This document shows, piece by piece, positions 37,701-52,700 of a stretch of DNA of 64,000 nucleotides; position 1 is the first letter of the stretch, and every line of letters starts with the position of its first letter. Where the stretch lies: contig CAJJDP010000124.1 of NCBI GenBank assembly GCA_905182995.1, positions 89,072 through 153,071 on the forward strand, written 5' to 3'. The notes below the pieces were generated by a model. That model was not told the DNA's origin. It saw only the letters and a program-made list of their open reading frames with translations, and did no database searches. The stretch comes from Paramecium octaurelia. Lineage: Eukaryota > Ciliophora > Oligohymenophorea > Peniculida > Parameciidae. Both the position numbers and the translations under genes were made by a program.

Positions 37701-40700
37701 GACTGGGTTATATGATAATCTAAACTTAAAATTACTATGGAAATGTGTTTACTTTCACAAAGAGATACTAAAATTTAAGATTAGAAAATCTAGCCAATCA
37801 AAATAAATTTTCTATATAATTTACTGAGATAGATGCAACTGATTAAATAGTATACTTGTATGATTATGTAGAAGTAAAATTAACAAAGTCTATAATTACA
37901 AGTTATTTTGTTAACTACTTTACATATCTATAGTTGTTTTCAGTTTAATATAAAGCTATTAGTAATAAGAAATTAAATTTACAATTCTTAAATTAGAGAG
38001 GAAAACTATTAAACACTGTGATTCTAGAATCAATAAATGATTTATCTTAAATACAAGTTGTGACATCGTTATCCTATATTTATCTATTGTATGCTGAATC
38101 ACCTCAATAAACAATAATAAATATAAATGTTAAATAATACGATCTGAATGGAACCTAAACAGCTGAAACTCAAATAAATTCAAATGAACAATCTATTGAT
38201 TTTTTAAGTGGAAATAATTAATAAAATGAATTCCTCTATGTAACTTGGAGTACTCAAAAACATAGCAAATCATATAAAATAAGATTGAATTAAAGATTAT
38301 AAGCTATCCCATTTGATGAAGAAATTTGTGTTTCTCATTGTGGAGATTGTTCCAACAATAATGAAATTCTATGTACTTAGTGCTTAGATGGGTATACATA
38401 TGATGAAGAAAAATTAAAATGCTCGCCTATTTGCTTAGATAACTGTTAGAAATGTACATAACCATATACATGTGATTATTGTAACAATAATTTTAAGTTC
38501 GTAGACAATAAATGCTTAAATGTTACTCAATATCAATTAGAAATTCCATTTTGTCAATAAACATGTAATGGAATTGGTTCAATATTAAGTTTTAGTGATA
38601 ATTCCATGATAACAACCTTTTATAATTATAAGAATTCATAACATAGTTTAGATTCAAATATATATTAATTTGAATCTAGTGTTATAACGACTAAATAATT
38701 GATTTCTTCAGAAACACCAATTGCTTATCATAGAATTTATGAATATGAATCAAAAAAGTTTGCCCTCATCTGGTTAAGTGGTAATTGTAAGGTATCATGT
38801 AGAATGATGTTATAATTATTCCAAAGCAGCTTTGTAATTATCACAAATCCGATTGAATTGAGATTGATTAAAGTTCTAAATATTGATGATTTTGAAATTC
38901 AGATCAAAATATTTAATACTAACTTTGTGATAGTTTGGACTGAAATAGACGAGAACTCCTTTTCCTAAACATATGTTGGAGTGTATAATACTGGAAGTGG
39001 GTTTTCGATAAAATAAAATATAAATGAAAATTAAGATGATATTTCAATTAATCCATAATTATTGATCTAGACCTCATCTTATCAAATAATCTATATTAAA
39101 AACAATAATATTATAAACTCATTAACTATTGATAGTACAACTGCAAAATACAAACAACTATATTAGAGCACAAATTAGATTGACTCCATTTCTTCAGATA
39201 ATATGGACAGCAGTGGATTAGCTATTGGTTGGATAGAAAGTTAACTTAACTATTTAGGAATACAGAGTTATTATGCTTATATATAATGGTTTGATAGATA
39301 GTTGAATCAATAAGCAACTAAGAGAATAGCTATAAACTCATACGTTACAATTAAGAGTTTATATCTTAATTATTTTCCTAATTCATATATATAATTAACC
39401 TACATTTAAATTGAAAAGGGGGAGTAACAAAGAATAAGAGTATTTTTTGCCACCTTATCCTTCCTAAAATCTGGATCATCTCAAGAAATGGTGACATCTC
39501 CGTTAAATATATTAAGTTAGTATTAATCAAATACAAAATTATTAACTTATGTAGATACAAGAAATTAAATGTCATATGTTGTATTCTAAGGAGTAATGAA
39601 TAATGTGAATTATATATTCTTTATTCAAAGTAAAGGATCATACCTATATCAAGATAATTGTGAAACAAATTGCTTTTATTGTAATAATAAGAATATATGC
39701 GTAATTTGCAAATAAGGTTATACATTACAGAGTAATAAATGCAACTTAAAATTACCAGATTATTGTTCTAGTGGAAATAATGGAAGATGTTCTTAATGTG
39801 CTTTAGGTTACTCTGTCACATCAGATTATAAATGTTAGATTAGCGATTCAAAATATTAAGAGATTAAAATGAGTGTCTATCCAGCTTCAAGTAGATAAAG
39901 AATTTCTACATTATCTAATGGAGATTATGTTGTTGTATGGTCAACTCAATTTTATCAAAATGAAGGAACAGGAATTTACATGTCATTGTACAATTCTCAA
40001 GGAGTGTTATTGAAAGAATAAATGAGAATATCTGAATCATCAGCAGGAATTCAATAATATCCTGATGTTTAAGTAATGAGCAATGATTAAATAGTCGTTG
40101 TTTGGATAGATGGTAATATTTTAGTAAATGCTCATATCAAGATGTTAAGATTTGATAAAGATTTCTTAAGAATTGGAAGTGAAACTATCATATAATCAGA
40201 TATTCATCTTTATTATGCCTAATCGTATGATACTCCAGTAATCATTTAATCAATTATTAATGGGTTTGTTATAGTATGGGCAGAATAAGGAAATCAGAAA
40301 TAAATATCATTAATTGCTAAATTCTTTGACAATAATAATAATTTGCTTAATACTTAAGTTATCACTGAAAATGAATAAATAATAAATGAACCTGTTGTTG
40401 CATCATCTTAATCTATTATTGTGATATCTTGGTAAACAAATAAAGGTGTTTTCGCTAGTTCATATAGTGTAAATCAAGTGTTGATAGATAAAGTATAATT
40501 ATCAACAACAGGAGAAGCTCCTGCAATCACATCTTCAGATACATTCATAATTATTGTTTGGAAAGAATATGTCATTGATGAGAATGATTTTATGAGTTAG
40601 AAAATCAGATTCAGAAAAATCTCAACAGATTTAAATCAATATCAAATTTAGAGTCATTTTGGTGTTTATTAAGAAAATCTAGATAATCCTGATGTGATAT

Positions 40701-43700
40701 CAATTGATAATGGATTTGCCATTATTGCTGAAAGCGCATCTGTATTAAATGATAAAGTCAGAACTATCTAAATGTAATTGTTTAATTTAGATGGCTCAAC
40801 AAAATCGCAACCAGTGATTATTTATTCTGTTTCAAACCTATACCCACATCATCCCTAATTAGCAAGCTAACCATAGGGTAATTTCATAGCTTCATGGACA
40901 GTCAGTAGTCTAATATCATAAATTTTAAGTGATGATGTCTATATGAAAAGATATAAGAGTGATGGCACCTAATTAGCATTAAATACAATCGTTTGCTAAA
41001 ACAATTGCTAGACTTGTTCAACTAGTAATGTTTGCTAAAGTTGTAAATCAAATTATGTTCTATTATCTAATTCATGCTATTTAGAAATTAATAATTGTGA
41101 AACATATTTAATTGAAAATTCAACTCTAACTTGTAGTCAATGTTCAAATGGCTTTGAATTGATTAAAAATAATTGCTATTAGATGAATACAGTTTCTAAT
41201 GAATAGACAATAGAATTTGTAAATGATAAAGCTTTTCTAAATATTTTTAAAGTGTTAACTTTTTCAAATGGCGATCTTTTATANTCCTTCCTAAAATCTG
41301 GATCATCTCAAGAAATGGTGACATCTCCGTTAAATATATTAAGTTAGTATTAATCAAATACAAAATTATTAACTTATGTAGATACAAGAAATTAAATGTC
41401 ATATGTTGTATTCTAAGGAGTAATGAATAATGTGAATTATATATTCTTTATTCAAAGTAAAGGATCATACCTATATCAAGATAATTGTGAAACAAATTGC
41501 TTTTATTGTAATAATAAGAATATATGCGTAATTTGCAAATAAGGTTATACATTACAGAGTAATAAATGCAACTTAAAATTACCAGATTATTGTTCTAGTG
41601 GAAATAATGGAAGATGTTCTTAATGTGCTTTAGGTTACTCTGTCACATCAGATTATAAATGTTAGATTAGCGATTCAAAATATTAAGAGATTAAAATGAG
41701 TGTCTATCCAGCTTCAAGTAGATAAAGAATTTCTACATTATCTAATGGAGATTATGTTGTTGTATGGTCAACTCAATTTTATCAAAATGAAGGAACAGGA
41801 ATTTACATGTCATTGTACAATTCTCAAGGAGTGTTATTGAAAGAATAAATGAGAATATCTGAATCATCAGCAGGAATTCAATAATATCCTGATGTTTAAG
41901 TAATGAGCAATGATTAAATAGTCGTTGTTTGGATAGATGGTAATATTTTAGTAAATGCTCATATCAAGATGTTAAGATTTGATAAAGATTTCTTAAGAAT
42001 TGGAAGTGAAACTATCATATAATCAGATATTCATCTTTATTATGCCTAATCGTATGATACTCCAGTAATCATTTAATCAATTATTAATGGGTTTGTTATA
42101 GTATGGGCAGAATAAGGAAATCAGAAATAAATATCATTAATTGCTAAATTCTTTGACAATAATAATAATTTGCTTAATACTTAAGTTATCACTGAAAATG
42201 AATAAATAATAAATGAACCTGTTGTTGCATCATCTTAATCTATTATTGTGATATCTTGGTAAACAAATAAAGGTGTTTTCGCTAGTTCATATAGTGTAAA
42301 TCAAGTGTTGATAGATAAAGTATAATTATCAACAACAGGAGAAGCTCCTGCAATCACATCTTCAGATACATTCATAATTATTGTTTGGAAAGAATATGTC
42401 ATTGATGAGAATGATTTTATGAGTTAGAAAATCAGATTCAGAAAAATCTCAACAGATTTAAATCAATATCAAATTTAGAGTCATTTTGGTGTTTATTAAG
42501 AAAATCTAGATAATCCTGATGTGATATCAATTGATAATGGATTTGCCATTATTGCTGAAAGCGCATCTGTATTAAATGATAAAGTCAGAACTATCTAAAT
42601 GTAATTGTTTAATTTAGATGGCTCAACAAAATCGCAACCAGTGATTATTTATTCTGTTTCAAACCTATACCCACATCATCCCTAATTAGCAAGCTAACCA
42701 TAGGGTAATTTCATAGCTTCATGGACAGTCAGTAGTCTAATATCATAAATTTTAAGTGATGATGTCTATATGAAAAGATATAAGAGTGATGGCACCTAAT
42801 TAGCATTAAATACAATCGTTTGCTAAAACAATTGCTAGACTTGTTCAACTAGTAATGTTTGCTAAAGTTGTAAATCAAATTATGTTCTATTATCTAATTC
42901 ATGCTATTTAGAAATTAATAATTGTGAAACATATTTAATTGAAAATTCAACTCTAACTTGTAGTCAATGTTCAAATGGCTTTGAATTGATTAAAAATAAT
43001 TGCTATTAGATGAATACAGTTTCTAATGAATAGACAATAGAATTTGTAAATGATAAAGCTTTTCTAAATATTTTTAAAGTGTTAACTTTTTCAAATGGCG
43101 ATCTTTTATATTTTTGGATGGGAGAATATAAAATAATAACTCAAAGATTTGATAAGTTTGGTAAAAGATATTCCAATCCTAAAGTATTATAAACAACAAC
43201 TTCCTGTACAGATTGCAGATATTACTTTGATGTATTAGCATTGTACTTAAAGGAGGATCTATTTGTAATTTCCTTTAAAGCTTTCTAAAATTAGTATGAC
43301 TTTTAGGTAACATATATAAATATTTTTGATATGAATGAGAAATGCATATCAAGTAATGCAATTTCCTCTAACACAGGGAATTCTAATTCTCTTATAATTT
43401 AAAAGTACTCAGACAACTTAGTTAAATTAGTATAATTGGAAGATATGAAATTAGGAGTGATATAAATGGTGATGATATAGGACGTTCCAATTTTATAGTT
43501 AGTTATTCTTCCATTATTTTTGGATAGCATGCTCAAGATTAATTTTTCACCTACTTAAACGATTTAATTACTAACTTATTCTTAATTTAAGAACTCTGAA
43601 TATGTTGAAATCCAATTAATTGATACTGAAATTAAAATCTTCAATAAGAATAATTTTTATAATAGTTATTTATTGAGTAGTTTTGACATCTTAGGGGTGA

Positions 43701-46700
43701 TGGTAAATTAAAATACTATCGAGAAATCAAAAAATCAAATTGAATATAAAATAATATCATTGAATTCAAACAGTTATTTACTTGTTTGGACATCTATTAC
43801 CTCATTTAATTATGAAGTACTCTTTTAGATTACACAAAAAGATGGACTCACATTAACCAGTCCTTAGAAACTCTCAACAGATGGTGAAATCTATAAACTA
43901 GATTTATAAATTAATACACTTGCCAATTCAATATTGATAACTTGGAGAGAAGGGTCATAGTTTTCAGATGCCAGTTTGAATGCAGTTTACAAAGGAGCGC
44001 TTATATCCAAATAATCTTATTAATTGATTGGTTAAATATTCTAAATTAACTCACCGAATGCTCACCTTAAATCTTTGGGTAGACTTGAGGTAGTGTAATT
44101 ACAGAATCAGGATATGATAATTAGCATAATGTTTTACAACATTCTAGCTGACACCTAAATTATAATCTCATATAAATTCAATGAAATGGGTGAAAGATTA
44201 GAATTCTCTTAGATGAGGTGTGGTTATGCTTGTCAAGAATGTAATTATTAAGGATTTTGTTTCAAATGTACAAACCCTGATTTATTTATTTTATAAATTG
44301 ATGGAAATTGTGTAAAAAAACCTGTGTAATGTATTAATTTCAAAACCAATTGTCAGGATTGTCTTGATGGCTATTACAAAACCTAATATCTTACTTGCGA
44401 AAAAATTAATCAGCAAGTTGAAAAAACCATTCTCTTTGATTATGAAAAATATAATTATTTCTATTAGATTGCTTCATACTCAAATGGTAATTTCGTTATT
44501 GTAAGTTCTAAAAACCATTCATTTATTGAACTAAATTTTTATCAAAGTGATGGAACTTAAAAGGTACAAAAACTCTAAACCATAGGCCTTACAAATATTT
44601 ATAGTATTAATGATATATCCATAATTATTGATGAGAATAACTTACTTACAATATTTTATTCTGTATTACCCTTGACATATTCAGATAAGAATATGTATTA
44701 CTATTAATAGTTTGATTAAACATTTAATGAACTGACAGAAGCCATCTTATTGTATTCTGGATTATAATCGCATGAAACAACATCTATCAAAGCCAAGATT
44801 CTTAATAGCGGATAATTAGCAATATTAATTAAGAGTAGGTTTGATATCTACCTATAAATACTGAAATTAAACTTTGAATTTGTTGCTGATATCAAATTAC
44901 CTTTTAGTGATAACTTCGATTTGACATCTAATGGAGAATAAATTGCTTTTGCTTACATTAAAGATACAATTAGCATTCTTAATATCTTTGATTTGGAATT
45001 AAAATTAATTTAACATCAAATTATTAATGATGGAGGATTAATTAAATTGGCATCTAATGCACTTAAATAATTCATTATAGTTACTAACTATTAAATCAAT
45101 ATCTTTGCTTAAGGATTGATCAGCCAATCTTTTAATATAAATGGATCAAGCTTATATCCAATCAACATAGCAATAAGTGATATAAATGAAATTGTCATAC
45201 TATCGTTCTATTAGAAATCCAAGTCTTATCTTTTATATTATTATTCAATGTAAGGGCTACTTAAAACTACTGTTTAAGTTAACATGAATTATACTGAAAT
45301 ACCTACACAAAATAGTTGGTTGGCTAAGTTATAGAATAATAATTTTATTGTATTCTTTCACGCCGGAAATATAAACTATAATTGGAAGATAAATTTTGCA
45401 AGATTTGATTAGTTGGGAGTTACAAGGCCTGTAAATGAAAAAATTTGTCCACAAGGTTGTATTACCTGCGAAACATCTATTGCATGTGATATTTGTAGTT
45501 TTGGCTTCCAAAAGAATAATTAGACTTTACTTTGTGAAAAATTATGTCTCTAAGTTGAATGCAGCAAATGTAAATTTAGTGAATGCGACTAATGCTCAGA
45601 TGGATTCTAATTTAATGAATTTGGATAATGTGAAAGAAATCAACAATCTAACGACCCTAAAGACACTTATAATCCAAATTATGAAGAAGAAGTGAAAGAT
45701 CCGAATAGCCCAGCATCACCTATAGATCCTAAAGACCCTATTGATGTTAAGGATCCTATAGACCCTACAGATCCAACTGATCCAAAAGACCCTACAGATC
45801 CAACNAGTATGACTTTTAGGTAACATATATAAATATTTTTGATATGAATGAGAAATGCATATCAAGTAATGCAATTTCCTCTAACACAGGGAATTCTAAT
45901 TCTCTTATAATTTAAAAGTACTCAGACAACTTAGTTAAATTAGTATAATTGGAAGATATGAAATTAGGAGTGATATAAATGGTGATGATATAGGACGTTC
46001 CAATTTTATAGTTAGTTATTCTTCCATTATTTTTGGATAGCATGCTCAAGATTAATTTTTCACCTACTTAAACGATTTAATTACTAACTTATTCTTAATT
46101 TAAGAACTCTGAATATGTTGAAATCCAATTAATTGATACTGAAATTAAAATCTTCAATAAGAATAATTTTTATAATAGTTATTTATTGAGTAGTTTTGAC
46201 ATCTTAGGGGTGATGGTAAATTAAAATACTATCGAGAAATCAAAAAATCAAATTGAATATAAAATAATATCATTGAATTCAAACAGTTATTTACTTGTTT
46301 GGACATCTATTACCTCATTTAATTATGAAGTACTCTTTTAGATTACACAAAAAGATGGACTCACATTAACCAGTCCTTAGAAACTCTCAACAGATGGTGA
46401 AATCTATAAACTAGATTTATAAATTAATACACTTGCCAATTCAATATTGATAACTTGGAGAGAAGGGTCATAGTTTTCAGATGCCAGTTTGAATGCAGTT
46501 TACAAAGGAGCGCTTATATCCAAATAATCTTATTAATTGATTGGTTAAATATTCTAAATTAACTCACCGAATGCTCACCTTAAATCTTTGGGTAGACTTG
46601 AGGTAGTGTAATTACAGAATCAGGATATGATAATTAGCATAATGTTTTACAACATTCTAGCTGACACCTAAATTATAATCTCATATAAATTCAATGAAAT

Positions 46701-49700
46701 GGGTGAAAGATTAGAATTCTCTTAGATGAGGTGTGGTTATGCTTGTCAAGAATGTAATTATTAAGGATTTTGTTTCAAATGTACAAACCCTGATTTATTT
46801 ATTTTATAAATTGATGGAAATTGTGTAAAAAAACCTGTGTAATGTATTAATTTCAAAACCAATTGTCAGGATTGTCTTGATGGCTATTACAAAACCTAAT
46901 ATCTTACTTGCGAAAAAATTAATCAGCAAGTTGAAAAAACCATTCTCTTTGATTATGAAAAATATAATTATTTCTATTAGATTGCTTCATACTCAAATGG
47001 TAATTTCGTTATTGTAAGTTCTAAAAACCATTCATTTATTGAACTAAATTTTTATCAAAGTGATGGAACTTAAAAGGTACAAAAACTCTAAACCATAGGC
47101 CTTACAAATATTTATAGTATTAATGATATATCCATAATTATTGATGAGAATAACTTACTTACAATATTTTATTCTGTATTACCCTTGACATATTCAGATA
47201 AGAATATGTATTACTATTAATAGTTTGATTAAACATTTAATGAACTGACAGAAGCCATCTTATTGTATTCTGGATTATAATCGCATGAAACAACATCTAT
47301 CAAAGCCAAGATTCTTAATAGCGGATAATTAGCAATATTAATTAAGAGTAGGTTTGATATCTACCTATAAATACTGAAATTAAACTTTGAATTTGTTGCT
47401 GATATCAAATTACCTTTTAGTGATAACTTCGATTTGACATCTAATGGAGAATAAATTGCTTTTGCTTACATTAAAGATACAATTAGCATTCTTAATATCT
47501 TTGATTTGGAATTAAAATTAATTTAACATCAAATTATTAATGATGGAGGATTAATTAAATTGGCATCTAATGCACTTAAATAATTCATTATAGTTACTAA
47601 CTATTAAATCAATATCTTTGCTTAAGGATTGATCAGCCAATCTTTTAATATAAATGGATCAAGCTTATATCCAATCAACATAGCAATAAGTGATATAAAT
47701 GAAATTGTCATACTATCGTTCTATTAGAAATCCAAGTCTTATCTTTTATATTATTATTCAATGTAAGGGCTACTTAAAACTACTGTTTAAGTTAACATGA
47801 ATTATACTGAAATACCTACACAAAATAGTTGGTTGGCTAAGTTATAGAATAATAATTTTATTGTATTCTTTCACGCCGGAAATATAAACTATAATTGGAA
47901 GATAAATTTTGCAAGATTTGATTAGTTGGGAGTTACAAGGCCTGTAAATGAAAAAATTTGTCCACAAGGTTGTATTACCTGCGAAACATCTATTGCATGT
48001 GATATTTGTAGTTTTGGCTTCCAAAAGAATAATTAGACTTTACTTTGTGAAAAATTATGTCTCTAAGTTGAATGCAGCAAATGTAAATTTAGTGAATGCG
48101 ACTAATGCTCAGATGGATTCTAATTTAATGAATTTGGATAATGTGAAAGAAATCAACAATCTAACGACCCTAAAGACACTTATAATCCAAATTATGAAGA
48201 AGAAGTGAAAGATCCGAATAGCCCAGCATCACCTATAGATCCTAAAGACCCTATTGATGTTAAGGATCCTATAGACCCTACAGATCCAACTGATCCAAAA
48301 GACCCTACAGATCCAACTGATCCAACTGATCCTAAAGACCCTACAGATCCAACTGATCCTACTGATCCAACTGATCCAAAAGACCCTACAGATCCAACTG
48401 ATCCAACAGACCCTACAGATCCAAAAGACCCTACAGATCCAACTGATCCAAAAGACCCTACAGATCCAACTGATCCAACTGACCCTACAGATCCAAAAGA
48501 CCCTACAGATCCAACTGATCCAACAGACCCTACAGATCCAACTGATCCAACAGACCCTACAGATCCAACTGATCCAACAGACCCTACAGATCCAACTGAT
48601 CCAACAGACCCTACAGATCCAACTGATCCAACAGACCCTACAGATCCAACTGATCCAACAGACCCTACAGATCCAACTGATCCAACAGACCCTACAGATC
48701 CAACTGATCCAACAGACCCTACAGATCCAACTGATCCAACAGACCCTACAGATCCAACTGATCCAACAGACCCTACAGATCCAACTGATCCAACAGACCC
48801 TACAGATCCAACTGATCCAACAGACCCTACAGATCCAACTGATCCAACAGACCCTACAGATCCAACTGATCCAACAGACCCTACAGATCCAACTGATCCA
48901 ACAGACCCTACAGATCCAACTGATCCAACAGACCCTACAGATCCAACTGATCCAACAGACCCTACAGATCCAACTGATCCAACAGACCCTACAGATCCAA
49001 CTGATCCAACAGACCCTACAGATCCAACTGATCCAACAGACCCTACAGATCCAACTGATCCAACAGACCCTACAGATCCAACTGATCCAACAGACCCTAC
49101 AGATCCAACTGATCCAACAGACCCTACAGATCCAACTGATCCAACAGACCCTACAGATCCAACTGATCCAACAGATCCTACAGATCCAACTGATCCAACA
49201 GACCCTACAGATCCAACTGATCCAACAGACCCTACAGATCCAACTGATCCAACAGATCCAACAGATCCAACTGATCCAACTGATCCTAAAGACCCTACAG
49301 ATCCAACTGACCCTACAGATCCAACTGACCCTACAGATCCAACTGATCCTACTGATCCAACTGATCCAAAAGACCCTACAGATCCAACTGATCCAACAGA
49401 CCCTACAGACCCTACAGATCCAACTGATCCAACTGACCCTACAGATCCAACTGATCCTACTGATCCAACTGATCCAACTGATCCAACGGACCCTACAGAT
49501 CCAACTGATCCTACTGATCCAACTGATCCAAAAGACCCTACAGATCCAACTGATCCAACAGACCCTACAGACCCTACAGATCCAACTGATCCAACTGACC
49601 CTACAGATCCTACTGATCCAACTGATCCAAAAGATCCAACTGATCCAAAAGATCCAACTGATCCAAAAGATCCAACAGATCCAACTGATCCAACTGATCC

Positions 49701-52700
49701 AACTGATCCTAAAGACCCTACAGATCCAACTGATCCAACAGACCCTACGGATCCAAAAGACCCTACAGATCCAACTGATCCAACAGACCCTACAGATCCA
49801 ACTGATCCAACGGACCCTACAGATCCAACTGATCCTACTGATCCAACTGATCCAACAGATCCAACTGATCCTAATAGTCCTATTAATATTGGAACTATTG
49901 AGCATCCTGTTGGAGATAAATGTAATTTACAAATGCAGAATAAGCTAATTAATTTTGTAGATAATAGATATGCTATTATTTATATTTGTAATAGCATGTT
50001 TAGCGCCAGATTATTTAATAAAGATGGATTGGAAATTTAGAGCATAAGCATAACAGTTGAAATTGTGTTTATTTTAGATACAATCTTATTTTAGGATTAA
50101 ATTATTTTAGCAATTGTTTTTGTAAACAGACCAAACTAATATCAAATTTTTTCAATCGATAATAGTTTTTAAACTTTAAATTATAAATTAGAGATAAATA
50201 CGGATTCTATTATTCATAGTATTTAACTTCAGCCAATGACTCAAAATTTTGTAATTTTAATCTCAAATGATAAATAAGTTGAAATTGACTAAACTTTTAT
50301 TAATTGTCAGTCTCAAATGTTAACAATTTTTGATTTTGGTTTTTCATAAACAGCTAACAAAGTAGATTTCAACTATCCTGATGGAATTACTTAGAATACT
50401 TGTAATTAAAACAAAGTATCCGAAATTAAAATTGTTGACAATATCATATACACATTAGCAATAAGTTAAACAGGAGGGCAATTAATATCTTTAGATTCTT
50501 TTGGAATAGTTCTATAGTCATTTACATTAGATATTCCTAATATTGAAAAAATTAAATTTGAGATTAATTAAGAAACTATTATCTTTATTTACAAGACATT
50601 TGAAGCATAAGATTGGAGTTTAAGAATTTGCAATAAGATATTAATAATCATTTTTGATAAATTAGACTTTATTCCTGGAAATTCAGATATTTAATTGGCC
50701 ATTGTGTCTAACAACCTATTCATATAATGGACTTAAAATGATAACCTGAAAAATTCCTCATTTTAGTTCTTAGATTTGTAAGGAAATGAACTTTCAACAG
50801 GAGTTATATCTAGTGATGCTTAGATTAGTAGTACTTAAATAACTGTTTTGATGAAAGGTTATATTGGATTTACTTGGACTGTTCAAAACGAAAATGGTGA
50901 ATGGGTAATTTCTTATGCTGTCATGAATTAAAGTGGATAATTTGTTGATAAAATTGAGATTCAGTGTTCTGAAAATTGTTAAACATGCCTTACTGAGAAA
51001 TACTGTACATAATGCCAAACTAGATATATGATATAAGAAATTGGTTATAACGAAAACTATTGTTAGAAATCATGTGACCCTAATTGCTTATCATGTGATT
51101 ATTACAAAAATTGTTAGATTTGCAAAGACACATATTATAAATAAAATGATTCATGCATATTAGATGAAGTGTAAGCTAAATCAATTCGAATTAATTAAGA
51201 AGCTTCATTAGGTTTGGCAAATTAAGAGGGAGCTAAATTTAGTGATGGTTCAATAATAGTAGTATGGTCAAGTTATTTTTAAGATATTAATAGTTGGGGA
51301 GTATTTGGTCAATTAATTGATAATAATGGTGTTAAAATTGGTGATAATCTATAAATTAATACTAAATCTAAAGGTAATGAGCACTCCCCAAAAATTGCAG
51401 TTCTATCGGATGATACAGTTGTAATAATTTATGTTGATGGTGATCCGTAAATGAGTGAAGCGATAATAAAGGCTTCAAAATTTGATAAGTATATGCAACG
51501 AATTGGAGATGAATTTGAAGTTGGTACAATTCGGTATATTGAAAAGACTTTATTTGGTGAAGCATAATGGAAAATAGTAAGTTTAAAAAATGGAGGATTT
51601 GTCATTGAATATTTAACACAGAGAACTAAAGTTAAAAATTAAATTTGCCTAAATTTCTATGATTCATTAGGCAATTTAGTAGCTTAATAATCAATTGAAG
51701 GATAACCAAATCTAATGTTCTATCCTCATTTATTAGCTGCTAATGATATTAGTGTTGCTTTATTCTATTGTGAATAAAATATGGGATTTGCAGTTAATTT
51801 GTATTCATACGAAGGTAGTTTATTTAAAAAAAAATAATTGAATATGTTCAATTAGTTTCGGCTTGATAGGGTATTTTTAGAGCATACAAGCGATTTTTAT
51901 GCAGTAGGATATTTAATGTATCAAGAAAAATATTTTGTCTAAGTATAGTTATTCGATAAAGATTTTATTGAATTTGGAGATCCATTAACAATTAAATAAT
52001 TAGACTACTTTCAAGAAATTTAAATGAATCAATGTGATGAAGGATTACTATTATTAGTCCATTTGTGGGTTAGTCAGTAAGATATTTAAGAGCTTTATTT
52101 CATAAAGGACAAATAATTTTCCTTAATAAATACATTCCGCATAGATGCTTCTTATTTGTAAAAAATGAATGAGTACAAAAACTTTAAGATCATTCCATCC
52201 TTGAATTAGTAATTCTTTATATTATGGATAAAGTAAAATAAATTCAGTGTCTTCGATAATTATCATCTTTACTTATAGTTTCTATCATATGATTAATAAA
52301 TAATTGTAAAAGATTAGATTGTTTGTCTATTGAATTGTTAAAAATGTTAGGATTCTACTCATTGTGATCAATGTCTTGATCATTATTACTAAAATGAAAA
52401 TCGATGTGATGCTATTTGCGAAGTAGGATGTGCTTACTGTAATTTTCCATATTATTGTACTATATGCTAAAAAGACTATTATTTAATTGAAGAAGGAAAA
52501 TGCTCTAAAGTTCCTATATATTAAACTTAATTGTTAATAGAGTATTAAGTAGGCGAAGTTTTTTAAAAAGTAAAAACTGTGAATGAGAATTAGTAAGTTT
52601 ATTTTTCTTTATTCCTTTCATATCTAAATATTAAGATAATGAATGGAGAATAGATAGTAAATAGTTTTTCTGTTAATTATTAAAGTTCAGAATATATGAC

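Noticed and set aside
48229-49905. 558-residue minus-strand ORF of WISWICRV repeats
   Set aside because: It is the antisense shadow of the TDP-coding minisatellite; a 9-bp repeat without stops in one frame leaves the other strand open too.
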